Shown here: positions 1-8,188 of the stretch, one piece after another | Layout of the letters: each line of letters opens with the position of its first letter | Position numbering within the stretch: the first letter of the stretch is position 1 | NCBI RefSeq assembly: GCF_947502445.1 | Contig: NZ_CANMZW010000012.1 | Coordinates: forward strand, 62,001 to 126,000 | Length of the DNA: 64,000 nucleotides | From: an uncultured Brevibacillus sp. | GTDB lineage: Bacteria; Bacillota; Bacilli; Brevibacillales; Brevibacillaceae | Reading direction: 5' to 3' | Position numbers and translations under genes: made by a program | Notes under the pieces: generated by a model | Told to the model about the DNA's origin: nothing | Databases searched by the model: none | The model's input: the letters and a program-made list of their open reading frames with translations, nothing else

Positions 1-76
1 ACCCTATTAGAATCAAGCAATCTTCCTTATCATTGTCCACGTAGACAAAACAGTCATCTTACGTAGAGGTATTTTC

Positions 77-1192
77 ATGAATAAAAAAATGACAAAAATA
101 TCCCTTATTATCAGTCTATGTCTGCTCCTGGCTCTGCCAGCCGATTGGGCGTGGACAGTGAACGCTGCTGAACAGATTAGCGCAAAGGTACTCGCTACTT
201 CTTTAAACGTGCGCAGTGAGCCAAGCTTTCAGGCAGCTGTCGTCGGTTCCTTGTCTTACGGTGCAACTGTCACAATCTCCAAGGAAGCATACGGCTGGGC
301 ACAGATCAGCTATAAGCAAACAACAGGCTGGGTAGCAGGCTACTATCTGCAAAAGAACACGAAGGGAGTCGTCCCAGCTGCAAAGCCGGCGACTTCATCT
401 GGAACCAGTGACAGTCGCGGCACCGTCACCGCAGATGCTCTGCGGATGCGCAAAGGACCAGGCCTGGATCAGGACATCCTGCAGGTCTTGCCACTAGGTA
501 CCACACTTGAGATTACGAGTCGAAAGGCGGACTGGTTGCAAGTCAAAACCTCTGCAGGAAAAACAGGCTGGGTTTCAGCCAACTATGTCGGTCCATCTAC
601 TGGCAAAGGGACTTCAAAAGCTACTACAAAGGCGACGAACTCCTCAGGCCTGAAGGGAAAAGTGATCGTCATCGATCCGGGACACGGCGGAAGTGATGTT
701 GGAGCTATTGGACTTAAGTGGAAAACGGAAGAAAAGAAGCTCAATCGAGACACTTCCAACAAGGTAGCAAGCAAGCTGCGTCAACGGGGGGCACAAGTTA
801 TCATGACCAGAACGAGAGACAGCGAAAAGCCTTCCCTTTCGCAGCGAGTTGCCGTCAGTGAAGCCAAAGCCGCTGATGCGTTTGTCAGCATCCATTACAA
901 TTCGTCGATCAAGCCTAACAGTGGAACGTTGACATTTTTTTATTCGCAAACGAAAGATTATCCATTAGCCCGTACCATCGAAGCACGTCTACGCAGCAAT
1001 CAAAGCCTCCCAAGCAATGGCATATCGTATGGAGACTATCATGTACTGCGCGAAAATGCTCAGCCTTCTGTGCTGGTTGAGCTAGGCTTTTTGACCAATG
1101 CAAAAGACGAGGCCATCATTCGTACAGCAAGCTATCAGGAACGTGCAGCACAAGCTATTGTGGATGGGCTGGCTGACTATTTTTCCAACTAA
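77..1192 (+). CDS. N-acetylmuramoyl-L-alanine amidase with two SH3b domains
   Basis: Secreted peptidoglycan hydrolase of 371 residues that should cut the amide bond between muramic acid and the stem peptide. A signal peptide covers about residues 1-30. Two bacterial SH3 domains follow (about 34-93 and 114-173), each with the LNVRS/ALRMR and GWV signatures used for wall binding. A Thr/Ser/Lys-rich linker leads to an Amidase_3 catalytic domain (about 193-370). The zinc-site motifs are visible: DPGHGG, the Glu in TEEKKLN, SIHYN, and the catalytic VELGF near the C-terminus. The architecture matches CwlC/LytC-type amidases. It is monocistronic and is followed closely by a bidirectional terminator. 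The exact role (growth, sporulation or autolysis) cannot be told from sequence. Confidence 0.93.
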   Translation: MNKKMTKISLIISLCLLLALPADWAWTVNAAEQISAKVLATSLNVRSEPSFQAAVVGSLSYGATVTISKEAYGWAQISYKQTTGWVAGYYLQKNTKGVVPAAKPATSSGTSDSRGTVTADALRMRKGPGLDQDILQVLPLGTTLEITSRKADWLQVKTSAGKTGWVSANYVGPSTGKGTSKATTKATNSSGLKGKVIVIDPGHGGSDVGAIGLKWKTEEKKLNRDTSNKVASKLRQRGAQVIMTRTRDSEKPSLSQRVAVSEAKAADAFVSIHYNSSIKPNSGTLTFFYSQTKDYPLARTIEARLRSNQSLPSNGISYGDYHVLRENAQPSVLVELGFLTNAKDEAIIRTASYQERAAQAIVDGLADYFSN

Positions 1193-1210
1193 AGCAAAAA
1201 ACCAACACAA

Positions 1211-1249
1211 AAAAGGGCCCTGTCGACTTCCTAGCGACAAGGCCCTTTT
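1211..1249. terminator. Bidirectional Rho-independent terminator
   Basis: AAAAGGGCC...CTGTCG and CGACAAGGCCCTTTT form a long GC-rich stem with A and T runs on the two sides. It can end transcription of the amidase on the plus strand and of the YitT-like gene on the minus strand. Confidence 0.85.
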
Positions 1250-1304
1250 CCTTCCTCATTCTATATGCATGTTTTACAACGATTACACTTCAAATTCATT
1301 CGTA

Positions 1305-1958
1305 TTAACGGTGCGTCATCGAGACGTTGCCATGCCCGTTTCCTTCTTCTTCAGCGGTTTCACGAGTCCCTGCTTCAACCGTCCATGTAATGACGCGGCT
1401 GGAAATGACAACAGCCAAAATGGTATACATCATCTCTTTCATCGGTACGTACCAGAACGATAGGCAAAGCACCATAACGTCTAGTAAAAGAAAAATCGTA
1501 CCAATAGACAGCCCTGTGTACTTGCTCAGGAGCAAAGACAAAATATCGTCTCCACCCGTTGCCGCTCCATATCTGAGGACTAGCCCTGTTCCCAGCCCAG
1601 TCAAAACACCGGACAACAAGGAAGCGACTGGCATCATGTTATGGAGATCCATTACAATTGGGGAATATTGCTCAAAGCCTTCATAAAAAGCTGTAAAAGC
1701 AAGTGAAGCCAGAATCGTATCCCAAATAAATTGACGTCCTCTCACCAGAAATGCCACAATAAACAGCGGAATGTCGAGCATGAGCATCATCATCGCCGGA
1801 GAAAGGTCAAAGGCATATTTGGCCAGTAATCCCAGTCCGACGAATCCACCCTCAGACAAGTGGTTCTGATAGTTAATGTGATAATAGGCAAAAGCAAGCA
1901 AACATGCACCAAACAAAATCAAACTGTAACGCCTTGATACTTGCAGCGCTCTCCTCAT
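1305..1958 (-). CDS. YitT/DUF161 family membrane protein
   Basis: Integral membrane protein of about 217 residues with five or six hydrophobic segments. The region FVGLGLLAKYAFDLSPAMM and the glycine-rich stretch GLGTGLVLRYGAATGGDD are characteristic of the YitT (DUF161) family. Unlike full-length family members (about 280 residues) it ends soon after the last membrane segment and lacks the cytoplasmic DUF2179 domain, so it is the short form. I chose the ATG at 1958 because GAGGAA lies about 8 bases upstream; an ATG one codon earlier is also possible. Transport substrate and role are unknown. The leader lies in an unusual palindromic element. Confidence 0.8.
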   Translation of the reverse strand: MRRALQVSRRYSLILFGACLLAFAYYHINYQNHLSEGGFVGLGLLAKYAFDLSPAMMMLMLDIPLFIVAFLVRGRQFIWDTILASLAFTAFYEGFEQYSPIVMDLHNMMPVASLLSGVLTGLGTGLVLRYGAATGGDDILSLLLSKYTGLSIGTIFLLLDVMVLCLSFWYVPMKEMMYTILAVVISSRVITWTVEAGTRETAEEEGNGHGNVSMTHR

Positions 1959-1979
1959 CATGGATTCCTCGCAGTTTTG

Positions 1980-2110
1980 TCGGTTTTGGCATAGACGCCC
2001 AACCAACTACAGAGGAACTTCGTAAGTTTAAGTCGCTACTCATACAAAATGCCTCGCTTTCGTAGTAGGTTGGTACGTCTTTAGTGACGTTCAACTACTA
2101 CGAAGCTAGA
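1980..2110. repeat. Nested palindromic element upstream of the YitT-like gene
   Basis: GCTTTCGTAGTAG (2056-2068) is complementary to CTACTACGAAGC (2095-2106), with GACGT/ACGTC continuing the stem inward. A second arm GACGCCCAACCAACTAC (from 1991) is an imperfect inverted copy of GTAGTAGGTTGGTACGTC (2062-2079). Such nested inverted arms are typical of REP/MITE-like intergenic elements, but no second copy is visible in this window. Confidence 0.5.
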
Positions 2111-2204
2111 TATAGGAGAGGTCATACTGTTTCCAGATCGCCCTATGGGGACGCATGGTATCCTGATCCCTTCCATTGCTTTTTCTATATTATAACACAA
2201 AAAC

Positions 2205-2237
2205 GGGGAAAAGACGAATATTGCTCGCCTTTTCCCC
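2205..2237 (-). terminator. Terminator of the B12 operon
   Basis: GGGGAAAAG and CTTTTCCCC form the stem (extended by CGA/TCG across one mismatch) immediately beyond the CobU stop. It is followed on the minus strand by a T-rich run. Confidence 0.8.
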
Positions 2238-2240
2238 TTA

Positions 2241-2807
2241 TTAAAACCGAAAAGCCCTGCTCGTCAGCTCCACAGGAATTCCCGCCGTGACCAAAAAAAC
2301 CTGGTCGCTTATTGCAGCTATTCGCTGGTTCATCAAACCAGCGAGATCACGGAAAAGCCTCCCCAGCGGATACTCCGGAACAATCCCATCGCCAACTTCA
2401 TTTGTAACCAGCAATACGTTGCCTGGATATTCGCGTAATACTGTCAGCAGCTCTGTCAGCTTTTCCATGATCCGCTCCATCGCGTTGTCGTTCTCAAGCT
2501 TCAACAACCAGTTGGACAGCCACAAGATGAGACAATCAACGAGTATCACCGTCTCTTTTGTCGCTACATCTGGCCTGTTCTTGAGAGTTTGCAAGACATT
2601 CGTAAGCGCATACGGCTCCTCTATCGTTTCCCAGTCAAAAGCCGCTTGCTCCCGTCTAAGCTGATGCTGGTTTACCCTTTCCTTTAACTCTTCATCAAAT
2701 ACAGGAGAAGTCGCTATATAAATCCCCGCTGCCGCGATATGAGCAGCATATTTTTCGGCAAAGGTGCTTTTGCCACTTCTAGCGCCTCCTGTGATCAGTA
2801 CGACCAA
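2241..2807 (-). CDS. cobU: Adenosylcobinamide kinase / guanylyltransferase
   Basis: Bifunctional enzyme of cobalamin nucleotide-loop assembly: it phosphorylates adenosylcobinamide and transfers GMP from GTP. The 188 residues match the family's usual length (about 180). The N-terminal P-loop GGARSGKS and the later VTNEVGDG motif are diagnostic. The start is a TTG at 2807 preceded by GGGGAGGG at good spacing. It is the last gene of the B12 operon, 13 bases after the ATPase. This suggests the operon both imports corrinoids and salvages incomplete ones (cobinamide). CobS and CobT are not in the window. Confidence 0.93.
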   Translation of the reverse strand: MVVLITGGARSGKSTFAEKYAAHIAAAGIYIATSPVFDEELKERVNQHQLRREQAAFDWETIEEPYALTNVLQTLKNRPDVATKETVILVDCLILWLSNWLLKLENDNAMERIMEKLTELLTVLREYPGNVLLVTNEVGDGIVPEYPLGRLFRDLAGLMNQRIAAISDQVFLVTAGIPVELTSRAFRF

Positions 2808-2820
2808 CCAGATCCCTCCC

Positions 2821-3603
2821 CTACCTCCACGATTCTGATTTCAAAAAGATCTGCGGCAATTGATGTAGTGGATGCTCTATCACAATCGGTCTCGTACCAT
2901 AGACGTCTTCGATCAGGCTGCTTTGCATGATTTCTCTTGGCCCGCCAACCTGTACCTGTTTTCCTTTGTGGAGCATCAAGATACGATCACAGTACAGCGA
3001 AGCTAGATTCAAATCATGCAGGACGGCGACCACCGTAACCCCGGTTGTCTTTTGCCAGCTTTTCACGATATCCATCAACTGAATTTGATAGCCGATATCC
3101 AAGTAAGTAGTCGGTTCATCAAGCAGCAGCAGCTTTGGCTTTTGAACCAGGGCTTTTCCAAGCGCGACTCGCTGTTTTTCCCCACCGCTCAGTTCATCCA
3201 GCCCTCTGTCCTCCAATTGCTGCAAGCCAAGCATCTCGATAATGTCATCAATGAGAGAAGATGCATCCTCCGCCTCTTCTCCAAGCCAGTTCTGGAAAGG
3301 GAAGCGTCCCATTTCCAACACCTCTCGAACAAAAAAGCCTACTGGTGGAAGTCCTTCTTGCTCCAGCACCGCCAAAATCCGGGCAAGCTCCTTGCGGGTA
3401 TACTTGCGAAGCGGCTTTTCGTTAATAACAATTTCGCCAGCATCGTAGGCGATTACGCCGGAAATCATTTTTAATAGGGTCGATTTCCCGCTTCCATTTG
3501 GACCGATGATCCCGAAAAATTCTCCCTTATTGACAGAAAAGTGGATGTCCGCCAAAACCGACGTTTGATGATATGACTTTTCCAAGCCAGTGACTTGAAT
3601 CAT
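2821..3603 (-). CDS. btuD: Vitamin B12/iron-type ABC transporter ATPase
   Basis: Cytoplasmic ATPase subunit of a FecCD-type importer, 260 residues. Walker A GPNGSGKS, signature LSGGEKQRV, Walker B LLLLDEPT and the H-loop histidine in VAVLHDLN are all present. The start has a perfect AGGAGG five bases upstream. It lies 3 bases after the permease stop and 13 bases before cobU. Sequence alone does not separate B12 from siderophore ATPases; the substrate call rests on the upstream cobalamin riboswitch and on cobU in the same operon. Confidence 0.9.
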   Translation of the reverse strand: MIQVTGLEKSYHQTSVLADIHFSVNKGEFFGIIGPNGSGKSTLLKMISGVIAYDAGEIVINEKPLRKYTRKELARILAVLEQEGLPPVGFFVREVLEMGRFPFQNWLGEEAEDASSLIDDIIEMLGLQQLEDRGLDELSGGEKQRVALGKALVQKPKLLLLDEPTTYLDIGYQIQLMDIVKSWQKTTGVTVVAVLHDLNLASLYCDRILMLHKGKQVQVGGPREIMQSSLIEDVYGTRPIVIEHPLHQLPQIFLKSESWR

Positions 3604-3606
3604 TGC

Positions 3607-4644
3607 CTACCTCCTGCCCAGTCGTTTGTTCTGCTTTAACAAATAGGCGAAAAATGGTGCGCCCAGAAAAGCAGTAACAACCCCCAAAGGAATTTCCGTT
3701 GGACTCAGTAGCATTCTCGCCACTGTATCTGCCCAGAGGACATAGATCCCACCGCAAATCGTCGCCATCGGTAACAGCAGTCGATAATCCGGACCTACCA
3801 TCAGCCGAACGAGATGTGGCACGACTAAACCGACAAAACCAACAATTCCCGCGATAGAAACAGCACCTGCCGTCAATAGCGTTGAGACGATCAGGACAAC
3901 CAGCTTCGTTCGATCCACACTGACGCCCAAGTGAGCTGCTTGCCGCTCTCCCAGAGAAAACAAATTCAGTGCGCGTGCGTAAGAAACGAGAACCATCAGA
4001 CCGACAATCAAATAAGGCAGTAACACATATGTAAAATCCCACCCCCGAAATGACAAGCTGCCCATGAGCCAAAAGACGATCTCGTTTACAGCTTTATCCG
4101 AAAGAGATACCATAAACGACACAAGCGAGCCAAGAAATGCCTGCACGACCACTCCAGAGAGCAGCAATGTCTCTGTTTGTAGCTTTCCTTGTGTATTCGC
4201 CAGTCGTAGTACAATCCACAAGCTGACAAATCCCGTCAGAAAGGCCACAACCGGAATACTCCACTGCCCCAAAAAGGAGATGTGCAGACCAAAAAGGATG
4301 AGAAAGGCTGCACCGACTGCTGATCCTGAAGCAACGCCCATCGTATACGGATCAGCGAGCGGATTGCGCAGCACTCCTTGAAAGCCAGCTCCTGCAAGAG
4401 ACAGACACGCCCCTACCAAAACAGCCAATATGACGCGAGGAAACCTAATCTTCATCACAATTTGCTCCGAGGATTCTGGCCAGCTGACAGGTATCAGATC
4501 ACCCAGCCCGGGAAGCTGATGCATCAAAATCAACCATACCTCTGAAAGGGGAAGCTGGGCTGAACCGAGCGAAATGCTGACCACCATAGATGCCAGCAAA
4601 GTGAGGCAAGCCACTCCTCCCCATAACAATAGACGCCTTTTCAT
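3607..4644 (-). CDS. btuC: FecCD-family permease, corrinoid uptake
   Basis: Membrane subunit of 345 residues with the roughly ten hydrophobic helices expected of BtuC/FecCD proteins. Family signatures include RFPRVILAVLVGACLSLAG near residue 90, RNPLADPYTMGVASGSAVGA, and FVGLVVPHLVR in the last third (the ATPase-coupling region). It begins immediately after the binding-protein stop, indicating translational coupling. It should form the translocation channel as a homodimer with the ATPase encoded next. Confidence 0.92.
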   Translation of the reverse strand: MKRRLLLWGGVACLTLLASMVVSISLGSAQLPLSEVWLILMHQLPGLGDLIPVSWPESSEQIVMKIRFPRVILAVLVGACLSLAGAGFQGVLRNPLADPYTMGVASGSAVGAAFLILFGLHISFLGQWSIPVVAFLTGFVSLWIVLRLANTQGKLQTETLLLSGVVVQAFLGSLVSFMVSLSDKAVNEIVFWLMGSLSFRGWDFTYVLLPYLIVGLMVLVSYARALNLFSLGERQAAHLGVSVDRTKLVVLIVSTLLTAGAVSIAGIVGFVGLVVPHLVRLMVGPDYRLLLPMATICGGIYVLWADTVARMLLSPTEIPLGVVTAFLGAPFFAYLLKQNKRLGRR

Positions 4645-4645
4645 T

Positions 4646-5641
4646 TTATTTCACCAGGTCAGGATAGATCGCCTTTGCTACGTCCTTCAAGCCTTGTGTA
4701 ATACGTGGGCCAGGACGAGAGAGCATATTTTGATCCATGCCAAACACTTGCTTATCGCGAATGGCCTTCATTTTTTCCCAGCCTTTGCGCGAAAGGATGA
4801 TGTCCTCCAGCTTTTTGGACGTCGCCGTATCAACGATTCCGTTTGCATACAAGATCACATCTGGGTCATCCCGCAAAATCTTTTCTTCGCTAATGGCATT
4901 CCAGCCCTCTGTATCCGAAGCAACATTGATCGCTCCAGACAGGGTAATCAGCTCATCCATGAACTCTCCCTTTCCCACGGTCCAGCCAGGGGAGAACTCC
5001 AGGTAAACTTTTTTCTTTTCTTCCGGTTTTACGTTTTTTACGGCATCTGTCACTTCCGCAATATCCTGCTTCATTTGTGCAACCAGTTTTTCTGCCTGCT
5101 CCTGCCGGTTCGTAATAACACCCATGGCAATAATATTGTTCATGATGTCATCCAGCTTTTTCGGGTGCGTCACGTAGACAGGCATACCCAATGATTTCAG
5201 CTTGTCAGCAACAGCCTTTTCCATCGAAATCCCGCCGATAACGAGATCGGGATTATGTGACAGGATGGCTTCCTCATTTGGCGTTACGACCCCACCTACC
5301 TTTGGTTTTGCAAGAGCTGCTTCCGGATAATCATCATATTCAGATACGCCGACAATCCGATCATCCAGGTCCAACGCGAATAAAATCTCGGTTTCAGCCG
5401 GAGAGGTAGAAATAATTCGTTCAGGAGCCTTTTGAAATGTTACTTCTTTACCTGTCGCATCTTTCAGCGTTAGCGGGTATGTCGTCTCTTTCAAGGTGCT
5501 AGTGGCAGGATTCGTTTGAGATGCTTCCTGCTTGGCTGGGGGCTGTGCATTTGGTGCTGGCTGGCTGTTGCCCGCACCCGAGCACCCAACCAAGCTCAAA
5601 GCTATCAAAACAGGGATGAATGATGGTAGCGATCGTTTCAT
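4646..5641 (-). CDS. btuF: ABC transporter substrate-binding lipoprotein, cobalamin type
   Basis: Extracellular binding protein, 331 residues. The N-terminus has a lipoprotein signal (LSLVGCSGAG, Cys20) followed by an Ala/Pro/Gln-rich linker. The class III periplasmic-binding fold is recognised by PERIISTSPAETEILFAL, VVTPNEEAILSHNPDLV and ITQGLKDVAKAIYPDL at the end. It is the first gene after the riboswitch, with AAAGGAAG before the ATG. Together with the next three genes it forms a BtuFCD-CobU operon. Substrate specificity (B12, cobinamide or both) is inferred from context. Confidence 0.9.
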   Translation of the reverse strand: MKRSLPSFIPVLIALSLVGCSGAGNSQPAPNAQPPAKQEASQTNPATSTLKETTYPLTLKDATGKEVTFQKAPERIISTSPAETEILFALDLDDRIVGVSEYDDYPEAALAKPKVGGVVTPNEEAILSHNPDLVIGGISMEKAVADKLKSLGMPVYVTHPKKLDDIMNNIIAMGVITNRQEQAEKLVAQMKQDIAEVTDAVKNVKPEEKKKVYLEFSPGWTVGKGEFMDELITLSGAINVASDTEGWNAISEEKILRDDPDVILYANGIVDTATSKKLEDIILSRKGWEKMKAIRDKQVFGMDQNMLSRPGPRITQGLKDVAKAIYPDLVK

Positions 5642-5673
5642 TGTAAACTCTTCCTTTCTTTCCTAACTAAAAA

Positions 5674-5706
5674 AGCCCCTTTGCGTCCTCAGCGGAGCAA
5701 GGGGCT
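5674..5706 (-). terminator. Expression-platform terminator of the cobalamin riboswitch
   Basis: On the minus strand AGCCCCTTGC pairs with GCAAAGGGGCT and is followed by TTTTTTAG, about 30 bases before the first gene of the B12 operon. It lies directly downstream of the aptamer, so ligand binding probably favours this terminator. Confidence 0.85.
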
Positions 5707-5782
5707 GGCATTCAGGATGAACTACGTCATAGATACCACCTGAGCTTGCCGATCCTTTCCGCGAAGGTACTGACGCAATAAA

Positions 5783-5910
5783 CAAACAGGCAGGTCTCCT
5801 GGCTTACAGCACATCTGAATGCCGCTTCACAGTGGCGGGACCGCGCCGGATTTTCACCGACTTCCCTTTTCACCCCGTCTCTTCAAAGGAAGAAACAAGG
5901 CACCTGTTTG
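5783..5910 (-). promoter_or_regulatory. Cobalamin (adenosylcobalamin) riboswitch
   Basis: The minus-strand RNA contains the conserved B12 box GCCAGGAGACCTGCC (5789-5803). It also has the core segment with AAATCCGGCGCGGTCCCGCC and CCACTGTGA, and the 5' GGTGCC. Outer stem P1 is formed by CAAACAGG (5903-5910) and CCTGTTTG (5783-5790). This is a class I-type cobalamin riboswitch. It sits upstream of a terminator and the uptake operon, so high B12 should switch the operon off. Confidence 0.95.
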
Positions 5911-5991
5911 CATGAGGACTATTTTATTGTATATAAGGTTGTGACTCATCCACCATGATAGCACTCATCCAGAAAAAAAAGAACGAAAAAG

Positions 5992-6022
5992 AAAACCAAA
6001 GTCCTGACAGGTCCTTGGTTTT
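5992..6022 (-). terminator. Terminator of the MBL-fold gene
   Basis: AAAACCAAAGTCCT and AGGTCCTTGGTTTT form a short stem just beyond the stop of the MBL gene. It is followed on the minus strand by a T-rich tract. Confidence 0.75.
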
Positions 6023-6044
6023 TCCATTGTCTTTTCTTGTTTCA

Positions 6045-6992
6045 CTATTTTTGTCTTTTTTGTAAATAGTCGATAATCCCCATTGAGCAAACTTCCAAAT
6101 CCAGCTTTAAAATGCCAAAGACTTCGTGCTGGGCAGAAATACCAGTCGTTTGCAATTCATCTGCAACCCGATTCAAAAGTCTTGAAGCCAGCTCTTCGTA
6201 GCCAAGCCCGTCCGCCAAGACAGCCTCCCCTTCCGAGACAAACACAGGCAGCCATTTTATTACTTGGTGGTACACATCCTCGACCTGGTCAGTCATACCA
6301 AAATGTCCAAAGTAAATCCGATTCAAGCCACGCTCCCGATAACGGACAATTGAGTGTAGCATCTTGTCAGGATCAAACTGGTTGGGAGAAGTCGAAGGCA
6401 GAACGAGATGCAGGCCATTTTCTTTGAGCTGCGGGTAATGTACTCCAGCCGTATCTCCTGTAAACATCCCGTTACTCACTGGGTCATAGATGCTGAAATG
6501 ATGGTTGGCGTGACCAGGTGAGTCCAAAAATTCCAGTGTACATCCAGGTCCAATCGTAAGCGTCTCTCCATCTGCCTTTACGATTAAGCGATTCTCTGGA
6601 ACAGGGACGATCGGATCGAATAAGGACTCGAACTGCTCCCGGTATACAGCTCGGGCACCTTCAATAAGCCTACTAGGATCAACCAAATGTCGCGCTCCTT
6701 TTGGATGGACGACGATTTTGGCATTTGGGCACTCTTGCAAAAACAAGCCGGCACCACCTGCATGATCCAGGTGAATATGCGTAACGATTATGTATTTTAC
6801 CTGGTCCAAAGAATATCCCAGCTTGTTCAGACCTTCACGTATATAAGGGACAGATGGACTTGGACCTGTTTCAATCAAGGTGAGCTCCTCTTCTGCAATT
6901 ACATAGGTGCCTGTCCGCCCAGGCAAGCCCAAATCAAAGCCGTCAATCAGGTGAATTCGCTGCCCCAGATGGAATGGTTCTGTTGTTTGCAT
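6045..6992 (-). CDS. MBL-fold metallo-hydrolase
   Basis: Metallo-beta-lactamase-fold hydrolase of about 315 residues, probably cytoplasmic (no signal peptide). The metal-binding motif THIHLDHAGG, a downstream DSPGHANHH, the FTGDTAGVHY aspartate and the late FGHFGM histidine give the full binuclear metal site. Overall it resembles glyoxalase II-like or lactonase-like YqgX/YtnP-type enzymes, but the substrate cannot be assigned. I chose the ATG at 6992 because AGAAGGAGAA lies about 9 bases upstream; a start 12 codons earlier has no ribosome binding site. It stands alone. Confidence 0.85.
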   Translation of the reverse strand: MQTTEPFHLGQRIHLIDGFDLGLPGRTGTYVIAEEELTLIETGPSPSVPYIREGLNKLGYSLDQVKYIIVTHIHLDHAGGAGLFLQECPNAKIVVHPKGARHLVDPSRLIEGARAVYREQFESLFDPIVPVPENRLIVKADGETLTIGPGCTLEFLDSPGHANHHFSIYDPVSNGMFTGDTAGVHYPQLKENGLHLVLPSTSPNQFDPDKMLHSIVRYRERGLNRIYFGHFGMTDQVEDVYHQVIKWLPVFVSEGEAVLADGLGYEELASRLLNRVADELQTTGISAQHEVFGILKLDLEVCSMGIIDYLQKRQK

Positions 6993-7157
6993 ACAATCGT
7001 TCTCCTTCTCTTGTTTTATCGTGATCATTTTTGATCACTGCCTGCCTTTTCTTTACTTTTCTATACTTTTATTTACTTTAATGTCATCACTTGACCTCTC
7101 GTCATTTGTCTATTAATGCCGCTAGAGAGGACCACTAACGGCTCGTCCGACTCATTC

Positions 7158-8045
7158 TTATGACAGGAATGGCTTCAACGCCTCTACAATGACGTCTGGA
7201 CGATCCAAGTGAATAGAATGTGTAGCATTCCTTGCTACAATGAAGGTGCCTTGATTGGACAATGCCACCTGTTCTTGAATCAATTCCTGCCAAATGGTTT
7301 CGATCATTTTTGCTTCTTCTGCGGGAACACCGTCTTGAATGGATGAAAGTACTGACTGAATAGGATCGCGACCAATAACGGTAAGCGGCACTTGAGGAAA
7401 ACTATCCATTGCCTTAATTCGCCTAGCACAGCCCTCCCAGTGTTCGATTTCCGAAGCCATTGCTTTGTACAAAAATGGGCTGCACAAAAATGTCTTGATT
7501 TCCCTTTTTGCCAAATCGGATAGCCTTTGGTGAGCCGAACTCAAAACAGGATCTAATATCCCGCCCAGTTGCTTGGCATTCATCGTGGCAAATTGTCTAC
7601 ATTTACGAATCCAATACTCATCAGTGTCTTCTATAGATGAAACTGGGATTTGGTTCAGCCTTTCCAAAGAATCTGATGTGGAATCAACGAGAATAACTGC
7701 CTTTGTTTTTTCCGGATATGCTTTTGCATAATGCTGAGTGCATAAACCTCCATAGGAGTGACCGACTAATACAAAAGGCTCCACCATTCCGATATGTTGC
7801 AAAAGCTCATCTAATTCATCGATAAATTGGGCAGTTGTTCTCTTTTCTTCGCCAACTTCACTTTGTCCACATCCAGGTCTATGAACGATGACAAATCCTG
7901 CAGCTTCCTCCCAATTATTATCAACTAATTCCCATTCATATGCCGCTGACGACATGCCTGGAAGAATCACCACCTTGGGTAGCCCCGATCCCCCCATAAA
8001 GCACTCTACTTTTCTCCCTTTACTCATTACAATCTCCCGATTCAT
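7158..8045 (-). CDS. Alpha/beta hydrolase
   Basis: Predicted cytoplasmic alpha/beta-hydrolase of about 295 residues. The oxyanion segment is LPGMSSAAYEW, the nucleophile elbow is GHSYGG, and NATHSIHLDRPD near the C-terminus supplies the catalytic histidine; the acid is likely in TVIGRDP. It resembles the broad esterase/haloperoxidase group and no substrate can be named. Start choice is uncertain: the ATG at 8045 gives a natural first beta strand but only a weak GGGGGC site. The ATG at 8027 has GGGAG upstream. Confidence 0.75.
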   Translation of the reverse strand: MNREIVMSKGRKVECFMGGSGLPKVVILPGMSSAAYEWELVDNNWEEAAGFVIVHRPGCGQSEVGEEKRTTAQFIDELDELLQHIGMVEPFVLVGHSYGGLCTQHYAKAYPEKTKAVILVDSTSDSLERLNQIPVSSIEDTDEYWIRKCRQFATMNAKQLGGILDPVLSSAHQRLSDLAKREIKTFLCSPFLYKAMASEIEHWEGCARRIKAMDSFPQVPLTVIGRDPIQSVLSSIQDGVPAEEAKMIETIWQELIQEQVALSNQGTFIVARNATHSIHLDRPDVIVEALKPFLS

Positions 8046-8150
8046 TGGAAATGCCCCCATCATACTGTTATTTCGAGTATACCTTCCCTCCCTACATTTT
8101 AACATTTTATTTACTGATTATTTTGAATGAATATCATTTTGCATGGAAAA

Positions 8151-8176
8151 AAAGCTGCCCATGTGAAGGCAGCTTT
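8151..8176 (-). terminator. Terminator of the MerR gene
   Basis: AAAGCTGCC and GGCAGCTTT form a perfect 9-bp stem followed by TTTTTTT on the minus strand, 13 bases beyond the MerR stop. Confidence 0.85.
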
Positions 8177-8188
8177 CTCGATTAGCTA

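Noticed and set aside
644..949. 101-codon minus-strand frame inside the amidase gene
   Set aside because: It is antisense to a clearly conserved catalytic domain and has no own start signal.
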